DNA from: Bacteroides sp.
GTDB lineage: Bacteria > Bacteroidota > Bacteroidia > Bacteroidales > Muribaculaceae
Direction: 5' to 3'
DNA: 64,000 nucleotides
Assembly (NCBI GenBank): GCA_014801955.1
Contig: JAAVDE010000038.1
Location: forward strand, 1-64,000
In this document: in pieces, positions 9,197 through 16,666 of the stretch
Layout: each line of letters begins with the position of its first letter
How positions within the stretch are numbered: the stretch's first letter is position 1
The notes under the pieces: generated by a model
The model's database searches: none
What the model was told of the DNA's origin: nothing
What the model saw: only the letters and a program-made list of their open reading frames with translations
Position numbers and translations under genes: made by a program

Positions 9197-9233
9197 GGCC
9201 GCCCGAAACGCCATCCGGACGGCCAATTTTTTT
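9197..9233. terminator. Hairpin between operons
   Basis: A GC-rich hairpin (arms 9197-9205 and 9216-9224, one mismatch) sits 31 nt after the stop codon of the minus-strand lipoprotein gene. Its T-tract (9227-9233) follows it on the plus strand, where there is no upstream gene. It may serve as a two-way terminator or RNA-processing stem for the minus-strand transcript; the orientation is odd. Confidence 0.45.
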
Positions 9234-9254
9234 ATCTCAAGCTGTTGTTTGCGG

Positions 9255-10715
9255 TCAAAAGCGGCTGAGCAGCGATGCGCTTTCCATTGCCCTTGGCCAG
9301 CGGAAGCTCGCGGCCAGCGCGCCGTTGGCGTCAAACAGTTCCGTCAGGTGGCCGTTATTGACCGATGAATAGCCGGTCAGCGTTGCGCCGGTGGCTTCCG
9401 AGTTTCGGGCGCCGCCGCAGAGCAACACTCCGCCCGTTACCGTGGCGCCGGGGGTTTTCAGGCCATTGTTGGTTGCGAACGCATAGACAACGCCGCCGCT
9501 CATTGCCATTGCAACGTCGCCGCTCATAGCCGTTGAGCCGTTGCCGATGGCGCTGATGCTGACTCCGCCGGCTGTGATGGCCAGTGAGCCGTGGGCGTTC
9601 AACGCTTTGGGAACCGACGAGTCGGCGTCGCCCTCTTCGGCGTTGCCGCTCAGGGCAATCGAGAGCCGCGAGCCGGAAATCGTTATGTTGCCGTCGGCGG
9701 TAATTCCCTTGCCGCCGTTGGCGGTAGAGGTCAGGGCGATGGTGCCGCCGGTAACCGTTACGTCGGCGTCAGACTTGATGCAGCCGGCTGAGCTCAGCAG
9801 GCCTTCGTCGTCGACCGCCGTGGTGCCCGACGAGGCGAGCACCAGCTCGCCGCCGCGAATCTGAATCTTGGAGTCGCTCTTCATCGCTTTGCCGGCCGGA
9901 GCCGAGGTGGAGGCAAAAACGTAGCCGCCGGTGATTTCAATGCCTCGGAAATCGTTAGTGGCGCCCGAGCCTTTGATATGAATGGCATTCTTTCCGGCAT
10001 TGGTAACGGCCAGCGTAACGCCCGGATTAACGAACAGATAGCCGTCGCTGACCAGGCCGTGGCGATAGCGTCCGCAGATTTCCAGAATCCCGTCGCCGCC
10101 GAGAACTATATGGTCTTCGGCAAACACGCATCCTTTGCGCTGCTCCGAGCTGGTCAGGTAGTTCTCGCCGTCGGTCAGCCGGTTATGGCCGCGCGCAATC
10201 AGGAAAACGCGCTTTTTGATTTGGTCATTGATGGCGGGGCGGTCGGTGGCGGTCAGCGTCAGGTCGGAAAGCTCAAGCAGATGTTTGTAGCTGCCGGTCA
10301 GGCGCAGCGAGCCGCAGTCGGAGCTGCCCGAGGCGATGATTCTGACGCCGCGCGTCTGGCCGAGAGCCAGGTCAACGTTGGCGCCGGTGACCGTCGCCGT
10401 GATGCCGGCTTCGGCCGCGCCGCTAACGGTTGCGGCCGCGCCGTTATATACCACCCGAACAGTCGTTGACCACTCATTTTCATTCGGGTTCAAATCCGGA
10501 TTGCCCTGCGGATACGATTCGGCGTCGGCTGCCTTTTGGCCTGCATAAACGGGAACGCCGTAGGTAAATTCCGGAATGACTGTCGGGTCATAATCGGGCG
10601 TGTCGCCCTCGCCGGCAACAATAACCACAGGAATCATTTCCGGGTTCGGTTCGGGATTGGAGCAGGCTGCGAGCGCCAGAAGGCCGATTGCGGCAAAAAA
10701 ATACTTTGAGGTCAT
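9255..10715 (-). CDS. Cthe_2159-type carbohydrate-binding lipoprotein
   Basis: A 486-aa lipoprotein (lipobox LAAC, Cys19) followed by an acidic, Pro-rich spacer and a long repetitive beta-helix. The helix contains recurring glycine-rich turns such as ITGGYVFAS, IRGGELVLAS and VTGGTIALTS. This pattern is characteristic of the Cthe_2159 family (PF14262), calcium-dependent parallel beta-helix proteins shown to bind acidic plant polysaccharides. Family membership is from pattern recognition. It is the last gene of a minus-strand operon, 3 nt after the nitrilase-family gene. Surface location and glycan binding are inferred. Confidence 0.8.
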   Translation of the reverse strand: MTSKYFFAAIGLLALAACSNPEPNPEMIPVVIVAGEGDTPDYDPTVIPEFTYGVPVYAGQKAADAESYPQGNPDLNPNENEWSTTVRVVYNGAAATVSGAAEAGITATVTGANVDLALGQTRGVRIIASGSSDCGSLRLTGSYKHLLELSDLTLTATDRPAINDQIKKRVFLIARGHNRLTDGENYLTSSEQRKGCVFAEDHIVLGGDGILEICGRYRHGLVSDGYLFVNPGVTLAVTNAGKNAIHIKGSGATNDFRGIEITGGYVFASTSAPAGKAMKSDSKIQIRGGELVLASSGTTAVDDEGLLSSAGCIKSDADVTVTGGTIALTSTANGGKGITADGNITISGSRLSIALSGNAEEGDADSSVPKALNAHGSLAITAGGVSISAIGNGSTAMSGDVAMAMSGGVVYAFATNNGLKTPGATVTGGVLLCGGARNSEATGATLTGYSSVNNGHLTELFDANGALAASFRWPRAMESASLLSRF

Positions 10716-10718
10716 GCC

Positions 10719-11528
10719 TTAATAATTTAGAATGAAATCGTCGGAATCAAGGCCGGCGGGCATATACTCGCGCAGCTTTGTCAGTCCTTCGGGGTCGGTT
10801 GTCAGGTAAACGGTCTCCGAGCCGGTTGCGGTTGCCAGACGCGTGCCGATATAGTCGTCGGCGAAGCTCAGGCCGTCATAGTCGCCATATTCGTCGGAGC
10901 CGCTGCGGTTGGCAACCACCATGTATGCCTGATTCTCGATTGCTCTTGCTCTCGAAAGAGCCTCGAGGGCAACTGCCCGCGACTGAGGCCAGTTGGCCGG
11001 AAGGAGAAAAACGTCGTAGGCGTAGCGGCCGTTGTGCATCGTGTTTCTGCACCATACCGGGAAGCGCAGGTCATAGCAAATGCCCAGCGCGATGTTCCAT
11101 CCGCGGAACCTGACGACGGCATATGGCTCGCGACCGCCGGTCAGAATCTTCGCCTCGGGTGAAACGTGGAAGAGATGGCGCTTGTTAACGAACGTTGTCT
11201 CCCCGTTCGGTTCAATGAAAAAGCCGCGGTTATAGAACTCCGTGGCCTGTTCATTGCGACCCAGAAAGCTGCCGGCGATTGCCAGGCGCCCGGCGGCGGC
11301 GATGGCGCGCAGGCGAGCCATCGTTGGCCCATCGTCGGTTTCGGCCACGCGGCCATAAACGTCGGGGTCGGCAACGAAGCCGGTCGAAAACAGCTCGGGC
11401 AGAACAACGACGTCTACCCCCGGCTCCAAATCGGCAACTGCCTTTTCAACGGCCTGGAGATTGGCGTCGCGGTTGGCCCACGAAATATTCAGCGAAACAA
11501 TTGCTATGCGCAATGGTGAGGAAATCAT
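10719..11528 (-). CDS. Nitrilase-family amidase (omega-amidase YafV-like)
   Basis: A 269-aa carbon-nitrogen hydrolase with the full catalytic triad: Glu45 in VVLPELFSTGF, Lys116 in VNKRHLF and Cys151 in GICYDLRFP. The size, the motif after the cysteine and the conserved VVANRSGSD segment place it near YafV/Nit2 omega-amidases, which hydrolyse alpha-ketoglutaramate and related metabolite-repair substrates. The exact substrate is inferred. There is no signal peptide, so it is cytosolic. It overlaps the acyltransferase gene by 4 nt and precedes the lipoprotein gene by 3 nt. Confidence 0.88.
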   Translation of the reverse strand: MISSPLRIAIVSLNISWANRDANLQAVEKAVADLEPGVDVVVLPELFSTGFVADPDVYGRVAETDDGPTMARLRAIAAAGRLAIAGSFLGRNEQATEFYNRGFFIEPNGETTFVNKRHLFHVSPEAKILTGGREPYAVVRFRGWNIALGICYDLRFPVWCRNTMHNGRYAYDVFLLPANWPQSRAVALEALSRARAIENQAYMVVANRSGSDEYGDYDGLSFADDYIGTRLATATGSETVYLTTDPEGLTKLREYMPAGLDSDDFILNY

Positions 11529-12070
11529 CGGGTAGTGAACTTTTCGGGATACTTCCCCTCGAACGGGGTAAAATAATCTTTAACCGCACGCATATCGGCC
11601 TCAATGTTGCCGGTCGGAGTGAAAACCTTCTCCATAATAATAGTGCGGGTCTTGAAATCTATGGCCGCCAGGCAAACGGGCACCCCCGTTGCATAGGCAA
11701 CGCGCAAAAAGCCCGTGTGCCACTCAGGCTGGAGCGAGCGGGTGCCCTCGGGCGTGATTGCAATATTCAGGCGCTTGGCGCTGTTGAACTTATCTATCAG
11801 CTGCTGCGTTAGCGACCGCCCCGGCTCATGGCCAACAGCCACTCCTCCGATGGAACGGAAAAAGCAGCCCAGAGGCCAGAAAAACCAGGCTTTCTTCATC
11901 AGAAAACCCGCGTGGCGCCCAACCGACGTTATTGCCAGCTCGCCGAGAATGAAATCCCAGTTCGAAGTGTGGGGCGCAACGCAGATAATAGACTTTTCGA
12001 AATCCGGAACGCTAAGCCGCACCGACCAATGGGCAAGCTTCAGCAGCTTGCCGCTAAGCCATTGCAACAT
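11525..12070 (-). CDS. PlsC-like acyltransferase
   Basis: A lysophospholipid acyltransferase-type protein of 181 aa with the acyl-acceptor motif HTSNWD (the H-x4-D type) and the PEGTRS motif. The start at 12070 is preferred: GGAATCGGAAA precedes it at good spacing, and it begins 13 nt after the upstream gene's stop. A start at 12115 would add 15 residues and overlap the upstream gene. It may acylate lysophosphatidate or another lipid precursor at the inner membrane, but it is shorter than canonical PlsC and lacks obvious membrane helices. The exact acceptor is unknown. Confidence 0.85.
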   Translation of the reverse strand: MLQWLSGKLLKLAHWSVRLSVPDFEKSIICVAPHTSNWDFILGELAITSVGRHAGFLMKKAWFFWPLGCFFRSIGGVAVGHEPGRSLTQQLIDKFNSAKRLNIAITPEGTRSLQPEWHTGFLRVAYATGVPVCLAAIDFKTRTIIMEKVFTPTGNIEADMRAVKDYFTPFEGKYPEKFTTR

Positions 12071-12083
12071 TTTTCCGATTCCT

Positions 12084-12428
12084 TTATGCCTCGGCGTTTT
12101 TTGCCAGGCCGGCAATCAGATTCATGCGGTGAACGGCCTCCGAAAGCGATGCGTTGAACTGCTTGTGGAGCGTTGCGAAAGCTGCGCGGACATATTTGCT
12201 CTTTTCGCGGCGATACTCTGCTTCATTGCTGAAATCGCGCGGGCTTTTGTCGTAGCTGAAATTAGTTTTCTGAATCGTGCTTTCCTGCAAAACAGCCAGG
12301 TCAACAATCAGTTGGTTAACTTCATTGAGCTTCTCGGCAGGGCAGATTTCGCCGATAAGCAAACATTCGCCTACCAGGTCGCCACAGATATAACGGATTT
12401 GTTTTTTCAGAGTTCTTTTGCTTTGCAT
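12084..12428 (-). CDS. Conserved all-helical protein of unknown function
   Basis: A 114-aa soluble protein with no signal peptide, composed of predicted amphipathic helices (residues 5-28, 32-52, 65-90, 92-110). It begins MQSKRTLKKQIRYICGDL, a type of start I recall from short Bacteroides hypothetical proteins of similar length. No catalytic motif is visible. It is the first gene of the operon with the acyltransferase, amidase and lipoprotein genes, with a good promoter 40 nt upstream. A small helical-bundle partner or regulator is possible, but no function is assigned. Confidence 0.8.
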   Translation of the reverse strand: MQSKRTLKKQIRYICGDLVGECLLIGEICPAEKLNEVNQLIVDLAVLQESTIQKTNFSYDKSPRDFSNEAEYRREKSKYVRAAFATLHKQFNASLSEAVHRMNLIAGLAKNAEA

Positions 12429-12469
12429 AATTATATATTTTAGAAATTAAACTTACGGTATTTCGCACT

Positions 12470-12500
12470 CAAAATTACAAATAAAAATCGAATCTTCAAA
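12470..12500 (-). promoter_or_regulatory. Promoter of the helical-protein operon
   Basis: On the minus strand TTTG (12497-12500) and TAATTTTG (12470-12477) are separated by 19 nt, matching the Bacteroidetes consensus. The ATG is at 12428, giving a leader of about 35 nt. Confidence 0.7.
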
Positions 12501-12512
12501 ATTCTTTCCCAT

Positions 12513-12603
12513 CAATTAGCAATTAGGAATTAGTAATTAGGAATTTTGGGCTTGCAATTCGGCCGATACAAAAATTTAGCAATTACTAATTTCAAATTAC
12601 TAA
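12513..12603. repeat. Inverted pair of heptamer arrays
   Basis: Four NAATTAG heptamers (12513-12540, the reverse complement of the TTNCTAA unit found at 360-433) face three to four degenerate TTNCTAA-type heptamers (12576-12603) across a short spacer. The arms are largely complementary and could form a long A/T hairpin. The right arm reaches into the -33 region of the LysM gene promoter. It lies between two divergent promoters. Confidence 0.75.
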
Positions 12604-12613
12604 TTATTTTTAG

Positions 12614-12621
12614 TAACTTTG
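12614..12621 (+). promoter_or_regulatory. -7 element for the LysM/PorT-like pair
   Basis: TAACTTTG on the plus strand, 20 nt before the ATG at 12642. The upstream box at 12590-12593 is TTTC rather than TTTG and lies within the heptamer array. Confidence 0.7.
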
Positions 12622-12641
12622 CGAGCGTAATAAATAAGGTA

Positions 12642-14132
12642 ATGACTAAAATTCGCAAAATTTGTGCCGCTCTGGCGTTGTCGCTCGCCTCTGTTGCCGT
12701 GGCCGACGATTTGAATCTGCCGGTCAAGGTTATTGACGGTCGTGCAGTATATTATTATGAGGTTCCGTCGAAGGAAACCGTTTATTCGATTACTCGTAAG
12801 TTCGGCGTTTCGCGCGAAGAGTTGCTGCGCCTGAATCCTCAGCTGATCGATGGCCTCCGTGCCGGTTCAACGCTGATTATCAAGGTCGTTGATTCTCAGG
12901 CTGCCGAGGATGCTGACCCCGTTGCAGAGCCGGTTGAGCCGGTTGAGGAGGTCGAAGAGGTTGAGGAGGTCGAGGTTGAGGAGATTCCCGCCGACACCGT
13001 TGGGCCGCAGCGCCAGATTCAGCCGCCGATGCCCGCGCCGGCCGAGATAGTGATTGCAGACACTGTTGCCGTTGTTGAGGCCGACGCCGAGTCGGTCAAT
13101 GTTGCCGTTATGCTTCCGTTCATGCTCGAAAGCGAGGCCATTACGCGCAACGCCCAGAATCAGCTGAACTTCTATCGCGGCATGTTGCTGGCGCTCGACG
13201 CACCCGGCAGCAGCGACGTTAAGGTGAACCTTTATGCCTACGACACTGAGGGTTCCGATGATGCTGTTAGGCGCATCGTGGCGTCGCCCGACATGCAGAA
13301 TCTCGATTTCATCATCGCTCCCGGCGATTCGCTGGCGATTGAAAGCATTGCCGCCCTGGCCGATACTACCGGCGCCAGCGTTCTTAACCTCTTTGCCGTT
13401 AAAAACGATGCCCACCAGCGCCATCAGTCAGTGATTCAGACCAATATTCCCCATGCTGAAATGTATGACGAAGCAACGCGCGGCTTCATTGACCGATTCA
13501 AGGGGTCGAAGGTTCTGGTTCTCAACGCAACCGATATTCCCGCCGATAAGCAGTCGTTTGTCAGCCAGCTGACAACGGAGCTTGTCCGCGCCGGCATTCC
13601 GTTTGAAAAAATCGACTATGCCGGCAAGCTCACCGCCGAGGAACTGCTGTCGCTGCCGGTACGCGACTATGTTGTTGTGCCCACTTCGGCCACCCGCGAG
13701 GCGCTCCTCAAGGTGCTCCCCGCGCTGAATGAGTTCCACCAGGCGAATCCCGAAATGGCATTGCGCATTTTCGGCTATCCGGAGTGGGTTGTGTTGCGCG
13801 GCGACATTAAAGATAACCTCCACAAGCTGAACGCAGTGGTTTACTCGCGTTTTTCGACCGATCTCGACGGCGCCGACGTTGTTGCCGTCAACGATGCCTA
13901 CCGCCGGTGGTTCGGCTGCGAGCCCTCGCCGTCGTTTCCCGACACTATGTTGCTCGGTTTCGACTCTATGGCCTGGATTCTCAACGTTGTTGCCAACGGC
14001 CTGCAAACTCCCTATCGCGGCCTGCAGAACTCCTTTGGCATCACGGAGATTCCCGATGGTGGCGGCGTTAATAAGGCGCTCTATTTCATAACGTTTGACC
14101 CCGCCGGCACGGTAACAGCCGAAACTTTGTGA
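12642..14132 (+). CDS. LysM domain fused to a type I periplasmic-binding domain
   Basis: A 496-aa exported protein. The start at 12642 is chosen because the signal peptide (residues 1-21, ending AVA) begins there and the promoter sits just upstream; a start at 12546 would lie before the promoter. Residues about 38-82 form a LysM peptidoglycan-binding domain (YYEVPSKETVYSITRKFG to STLIIKV). Residues 84-120 are an acidic Glu/Val/Pro linker. Residues about 152-490 resemble a type I periplasmic binding protein (ABC amino-acid or receptor ligand-binding fold; VNVAVMLPF, IIAPGDS). No ABC permease is adjacent. A wall-tethered ligand sensor or scaffold is inferred. It overlaps the next gene by 4 nt. 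Confidence 0.85.
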   Translation: MTKIRKICAALALSLASVAVADDLNLPVKVIDGRAVYYYEVPSKETVYSITRKFGVSREELLRLNPQLIDGLRAGSTLIIKVVDSQAAEDADPVAEPVEPVEEVEEVEEVEVEEIPADTVGPQRQIQPPMPAPAEIVIADTVAVVEADAESVNVAVMLPFMLESEAITRNAQNQLNFYRGMLLALDAPGSSDVKVNLYAYDTEGSDDAVRRIVASPDMQNLDFIIAPGDSLAIESIAALADTTGASVLNLFAVKNDAHQRHQSVIQTNIPHAEMYDEATRGFIDRFKGSKVLVLNATDIPADKQSFVSQLTTELVRAGIPFEKIDYAGKLTAEELLSLPVRDYVVVPTSATREALLKVLPALNEFHQANPEMALRIFGYPEWVVLRGDIKDNLHKLNAVVYSRFSTDLDGADVVAVNDAYRRWFGCEPSPSFPDTMLLGFDSMAWILNVVANGLQTPYRGLQNSFGITEIPDGGGVNKALYFITFDPAGTVTAETL

Positions 14133-14818
14133 ACAGGCGGCGCATCTTGACTCTGCTGCTGGTGGCGGCGGGTGCGACCATCGGCGCCCGGGCCCAGCGA
14201 TTCTATTCGCCCGACCTGGCCATCGGCGTCAGGGCCGGCGCGTCGGTGTCGAACATGGCGTGGCAGCCTGCGGTCAGGCAGTCAATGACGCCGGGCGCGA
14301 TGATGGGGCTGACCATCCGCTACACCGAAGAGAAATATTTCGGCCTCGTGGCCGACCTGATGATTACCCAGCGCGGCTGGGCCGAAAAGTTTGAAGACAC
14401 TCCCGAGTTCAGCTATCGCCGCCAGTTCACCTACGTTCAGCTGCCGGTGATGACCCATATCTATTTCGGCAGCCCGAAATTCCGCGGATTCGTGAACCTC
14501 GGCCCTTCGGTGGGCTATATGATTCAAGACAAGATAACCGCCAATTTCGACTATCAGAATCTCAGCCAGGTTGCCCACTTTCCGACCGGACGGCGCACCG
14601 AGCAGCTCAACATGGCCGTTTATCGCAAGGTAGACTATGGCATTACGGGCGGCGCCGGCATGGAGCTGCGCGTGCGCCGCAAGCACTCGTTCATGATTGA
14701 AGCCCGCTATTATTTCGGCATCGGCAACGTGTTCTCCTCCAAGCGCGGCGACACCTTCGGCGCCTCCCGTCCCAATTCCATCGAGGCCTCCTTTGCCTAT
14801 CTTTTCCGCGTTAAATGA
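14129..14818 (+). CDS. PorT-like outer-membrane beta-barrel protein
   Basis: A 229-aa protein starting with GTG that overlaps the previous stop codon as GTGA. It has a signal peptide (MNRRRILTLLLVAAGATIGARAQ) and then strands typical of a small barrel (LAIGVRAGASVSNMAW, YFGLVADLMITQRGWAEKF, FTYVQLPVMTHIYFGSPKFRGFVNLGPSVGYM), ending with an aromatic-rich last strand. This matches the PorT/outer-membrane beta-barrel family of Bacteroidetes. True PorT is a T9SS factor, but many paralogues are unrelated to secretion, so no symbol is given. Coupling to the LysM-binding-protein gene suggests a joint envelope function. Confidence 0.85.
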   Translation: MNRRRILTLLLVAAGATIGARAQRFYSPDLAIGVRAGASVSNMAWQPAVRQSMTPGAMMGLTIRYTEEKYFGLVADLMITQRGWAEKFEDTPEFSYRRQFTYVQLPVMTHIYFGSPKFRGFVNLGPSVGYMIQDKITANFDYQNLSQVAHFPTGRRTEQLNMAVYRKVDYGITGGAGMELRVRRKHSFMIEARYYFGIGNVFSSKRGDTFGASRPNSIEASFAYLFRVK

Positions 14819-14843
14819 ACGCCACGCAGAGCGTGCGAGCGGC

Positions 14844-16661
14844 TTAATCGTCGGAGTAGTGGAGCAGCACTCGGCGATATGAGTTAAAAATCTTTGACTT
14901 GCTGACGAAGCCAACGTAGCGTCCCTGCTCGTCGACAACGGGCAGGTTCCACGCGCCGGTGTTGTCGAAAATCTTCATGACGCTCTCCATGTTCTGGCCG
15001 ATAACAATCTTAGCCGCCGGCGAGGTCATGAACTTGTTAACGAACATGCGGCGATACAGGTCGGGACGGAACATTATGTTGCGAATATCGTCGAGCAACA
15101 CAACGCCGACCAGAACATCGTCTTTGTCAACCACCGGAAACAGGTTGCGCGTGGAGTGGGAAATGACGTCACACATCTCTTTCAAACACATTTCCGGGCT
15201 GACCTTCAAGAAGTCGGTTTCAACGACCGAGTCCATTTTCAGCAGCGTCAGAACGGCCTTGTCCTTATGGTGCGTCAGCAGTTCGCCGCGCTGGGCCAGG
15301 CGCATAGTGTAGATGCTATATGGTTCAAAAATCTTGATGGTTCCGTAGGCTATGGTGCTGACAATCAGCAGCGGCAAAAACAGGTTGTAGCCGCCGGTCA
15401 GCTCGGCGGTCAGGAAGATGCCCATCAGAGGAGCGTGCATAACGCCGCTCATGACCCCGGCCATTCCCATCAGCGCAAAGTTTTTGGTCGACAGTTGCAG
15501 GCCGAAAAAGTCGTTGAACGCGTAGGCAAACAAAAAGCCGGTCAGACAGCCAACGAAGAGCGACGGCGCAAAAGTGCCGCCGACGCCGCCGGCGCCATTG
15601 GTGGCCGACGTTGCAAAGGCTTTCATCAGAATGATAGCGAAGATAAAGAGGATAACAGCCGTTGCCGACGAGCTTTCGCTATAGAACACCGACGCATCGA
15701 CCACCGCACTGGGGTCGCCGCCGAGCAGGTCGATTATGGCGCCGTAGCCTTCGCCGTAGAGCGGCGGGAAAAGAAACACCAGCAGCGAAAGAATCGAACC
15801 GCCGACCATGAATTTGATCCAGGGCGAGCGCAGCTTGGAAAACATGTTTTCCATCATGTTCATCACCTTGGTGAAATAGAGCGACGCAAATCCGCAAACG
15901 ATGCCTAAAAGAATAACGTAGGGGATAATCGACGTTTGAAACGCTTCGCTCTGAATAAAGAAGAACTCGAAATCATAGCCCGAAAACGTGTAGGCAACGG
16001 TTGCGGCGGTAATCGAGGCAATCAGCAGCGGCATAACCGACGCGGCTGTCAGGTCAATCATCAGCACTTCCAGAGTGAACAACATTCCGGCGATCGGCGC
16101 CTTGAAAATGCCCGCGATGCCGGCGGCGGCTCCGCAGCCAACGAGCATCATCAGGATGCGCGGCGACATCCGGAACAGGCTGCCCAACTGCGAGCCGATG
16201 GCTGCGCCGGTATAAACAATCGGACCTTCGGCGCCGACCGAACCGCCGAAGCCGATGGTGATGGAGCTGGCAATGAGCGAGGTGTACATGTTGTGGGCCT
16301 TCAGCCGCGATTTGTTTTGCGACAGCGCTTGCAAAACGCGCGTAACACCATGACTGATATTGTCGCGAACAACGTAGCGGACATAGAGCGACGCCAGCAG
16401 AATGCCAATCACCGGGAACACGAAATAGAGATAGTTGCCGCCAACGGTTGAGAAACTTCCCGTCAGCGCGCGGGCAATGAAATGAATCAGCGATTTAAGC
16501 ACCAGGGCCGCAAAGCCGCAGAGAATACCAACGACAAGGGCCAGAATGAGCACGAAGGTTTTCTCGCTCATGTGGCGCTGGCGCCAGCGCAGAAAGCGCA
16601 GCAGAATTCGGTTCTGGCGCTCTGACTTGTAGGTGATATGGTCGGTTGAGGTTTCTGACAT
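14844..16661 (-). CDS. CLC-family chloride channel/transporter with CBS pair
   Basis: A 605-aa membrane protein with CLC signature segments: NISHGV in place of GSGIP (100-106), GSVGAEGP with gating Glu145, and GIFKAPIAGMLFTLEV. Two C-terminal CBS domains (about 460-600) probably bind nucleotides. At the position of the proton-pathway glutamate of E. coli ClC (Glu203) there is Val199, as in vertebrate CLC channels, which argues against classical 2Cl-/H+ exchange. It is the last gene of the seven-gene dxr operon, 5 nt after the glycosylphosphotransferase. Channel versus exchanger remains an inference. Confidence 0.92.
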   Translation of the reverse strand: MSETSTDHITYKSERQNRILLRFLRWRQRHMSEKTFVLILALVVGILCGFAALVLKSLIHFIARALTGSFSTVGGNYLYFVFPVIGILLASLYVRYVVRDNISHGVTRVLQALSQNKSRLKAHNMYTSLIASSITIGFGGSVGAEGPIVYTGAAIGSQLGSLFRMSPRILMMLVGCGAAAGIAGIFKAPIAGMLFTLEVLMIDLTAASVMPLLIASITAATVAYTFSGYDFEFFFIQSEAFQTSIIPYVILLGIVCGFASLYFTKVMNMMENMFSKLRSPWIKFMVGGSILSLLVFLFPPLYGEGYGAIIDLLGGDPSAVVDASVFYSESSSATAVILFIFAIILMKAFATSATNGAGGVGGTFAPSLFVGCLTGFLFAYAFNDFFGLQLSTKNFALMGMAGVMSGVMHAPLMGIFLTAELTGGYNLFLPLLIVSTIAYGTIKIFEPYSIYTMRLAQRGELLTHHKDKAVLTLLKMDSVVETDFLKVSPEMCLKEMCDVISHSTRNLFPVVDKDDVLVGVVLLDDIRNIMFRPDLYRRMFVNKFMTSPAAKIVIGQNMESVMKIFDNTGAWNLPVVDEQGRYVGFVSKSKIFNSYRRVLLHYSDD

Positions 16662-16666
16662 ATTGA

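Noticed and set aside
9113..9334. A 73-codon minus-strand frame between two operons
   Set aside because: It overlaps the end of the lipoprotein gene, crosses the hairpin and ends in the GT2 promoter, so it is not a plausible gene.
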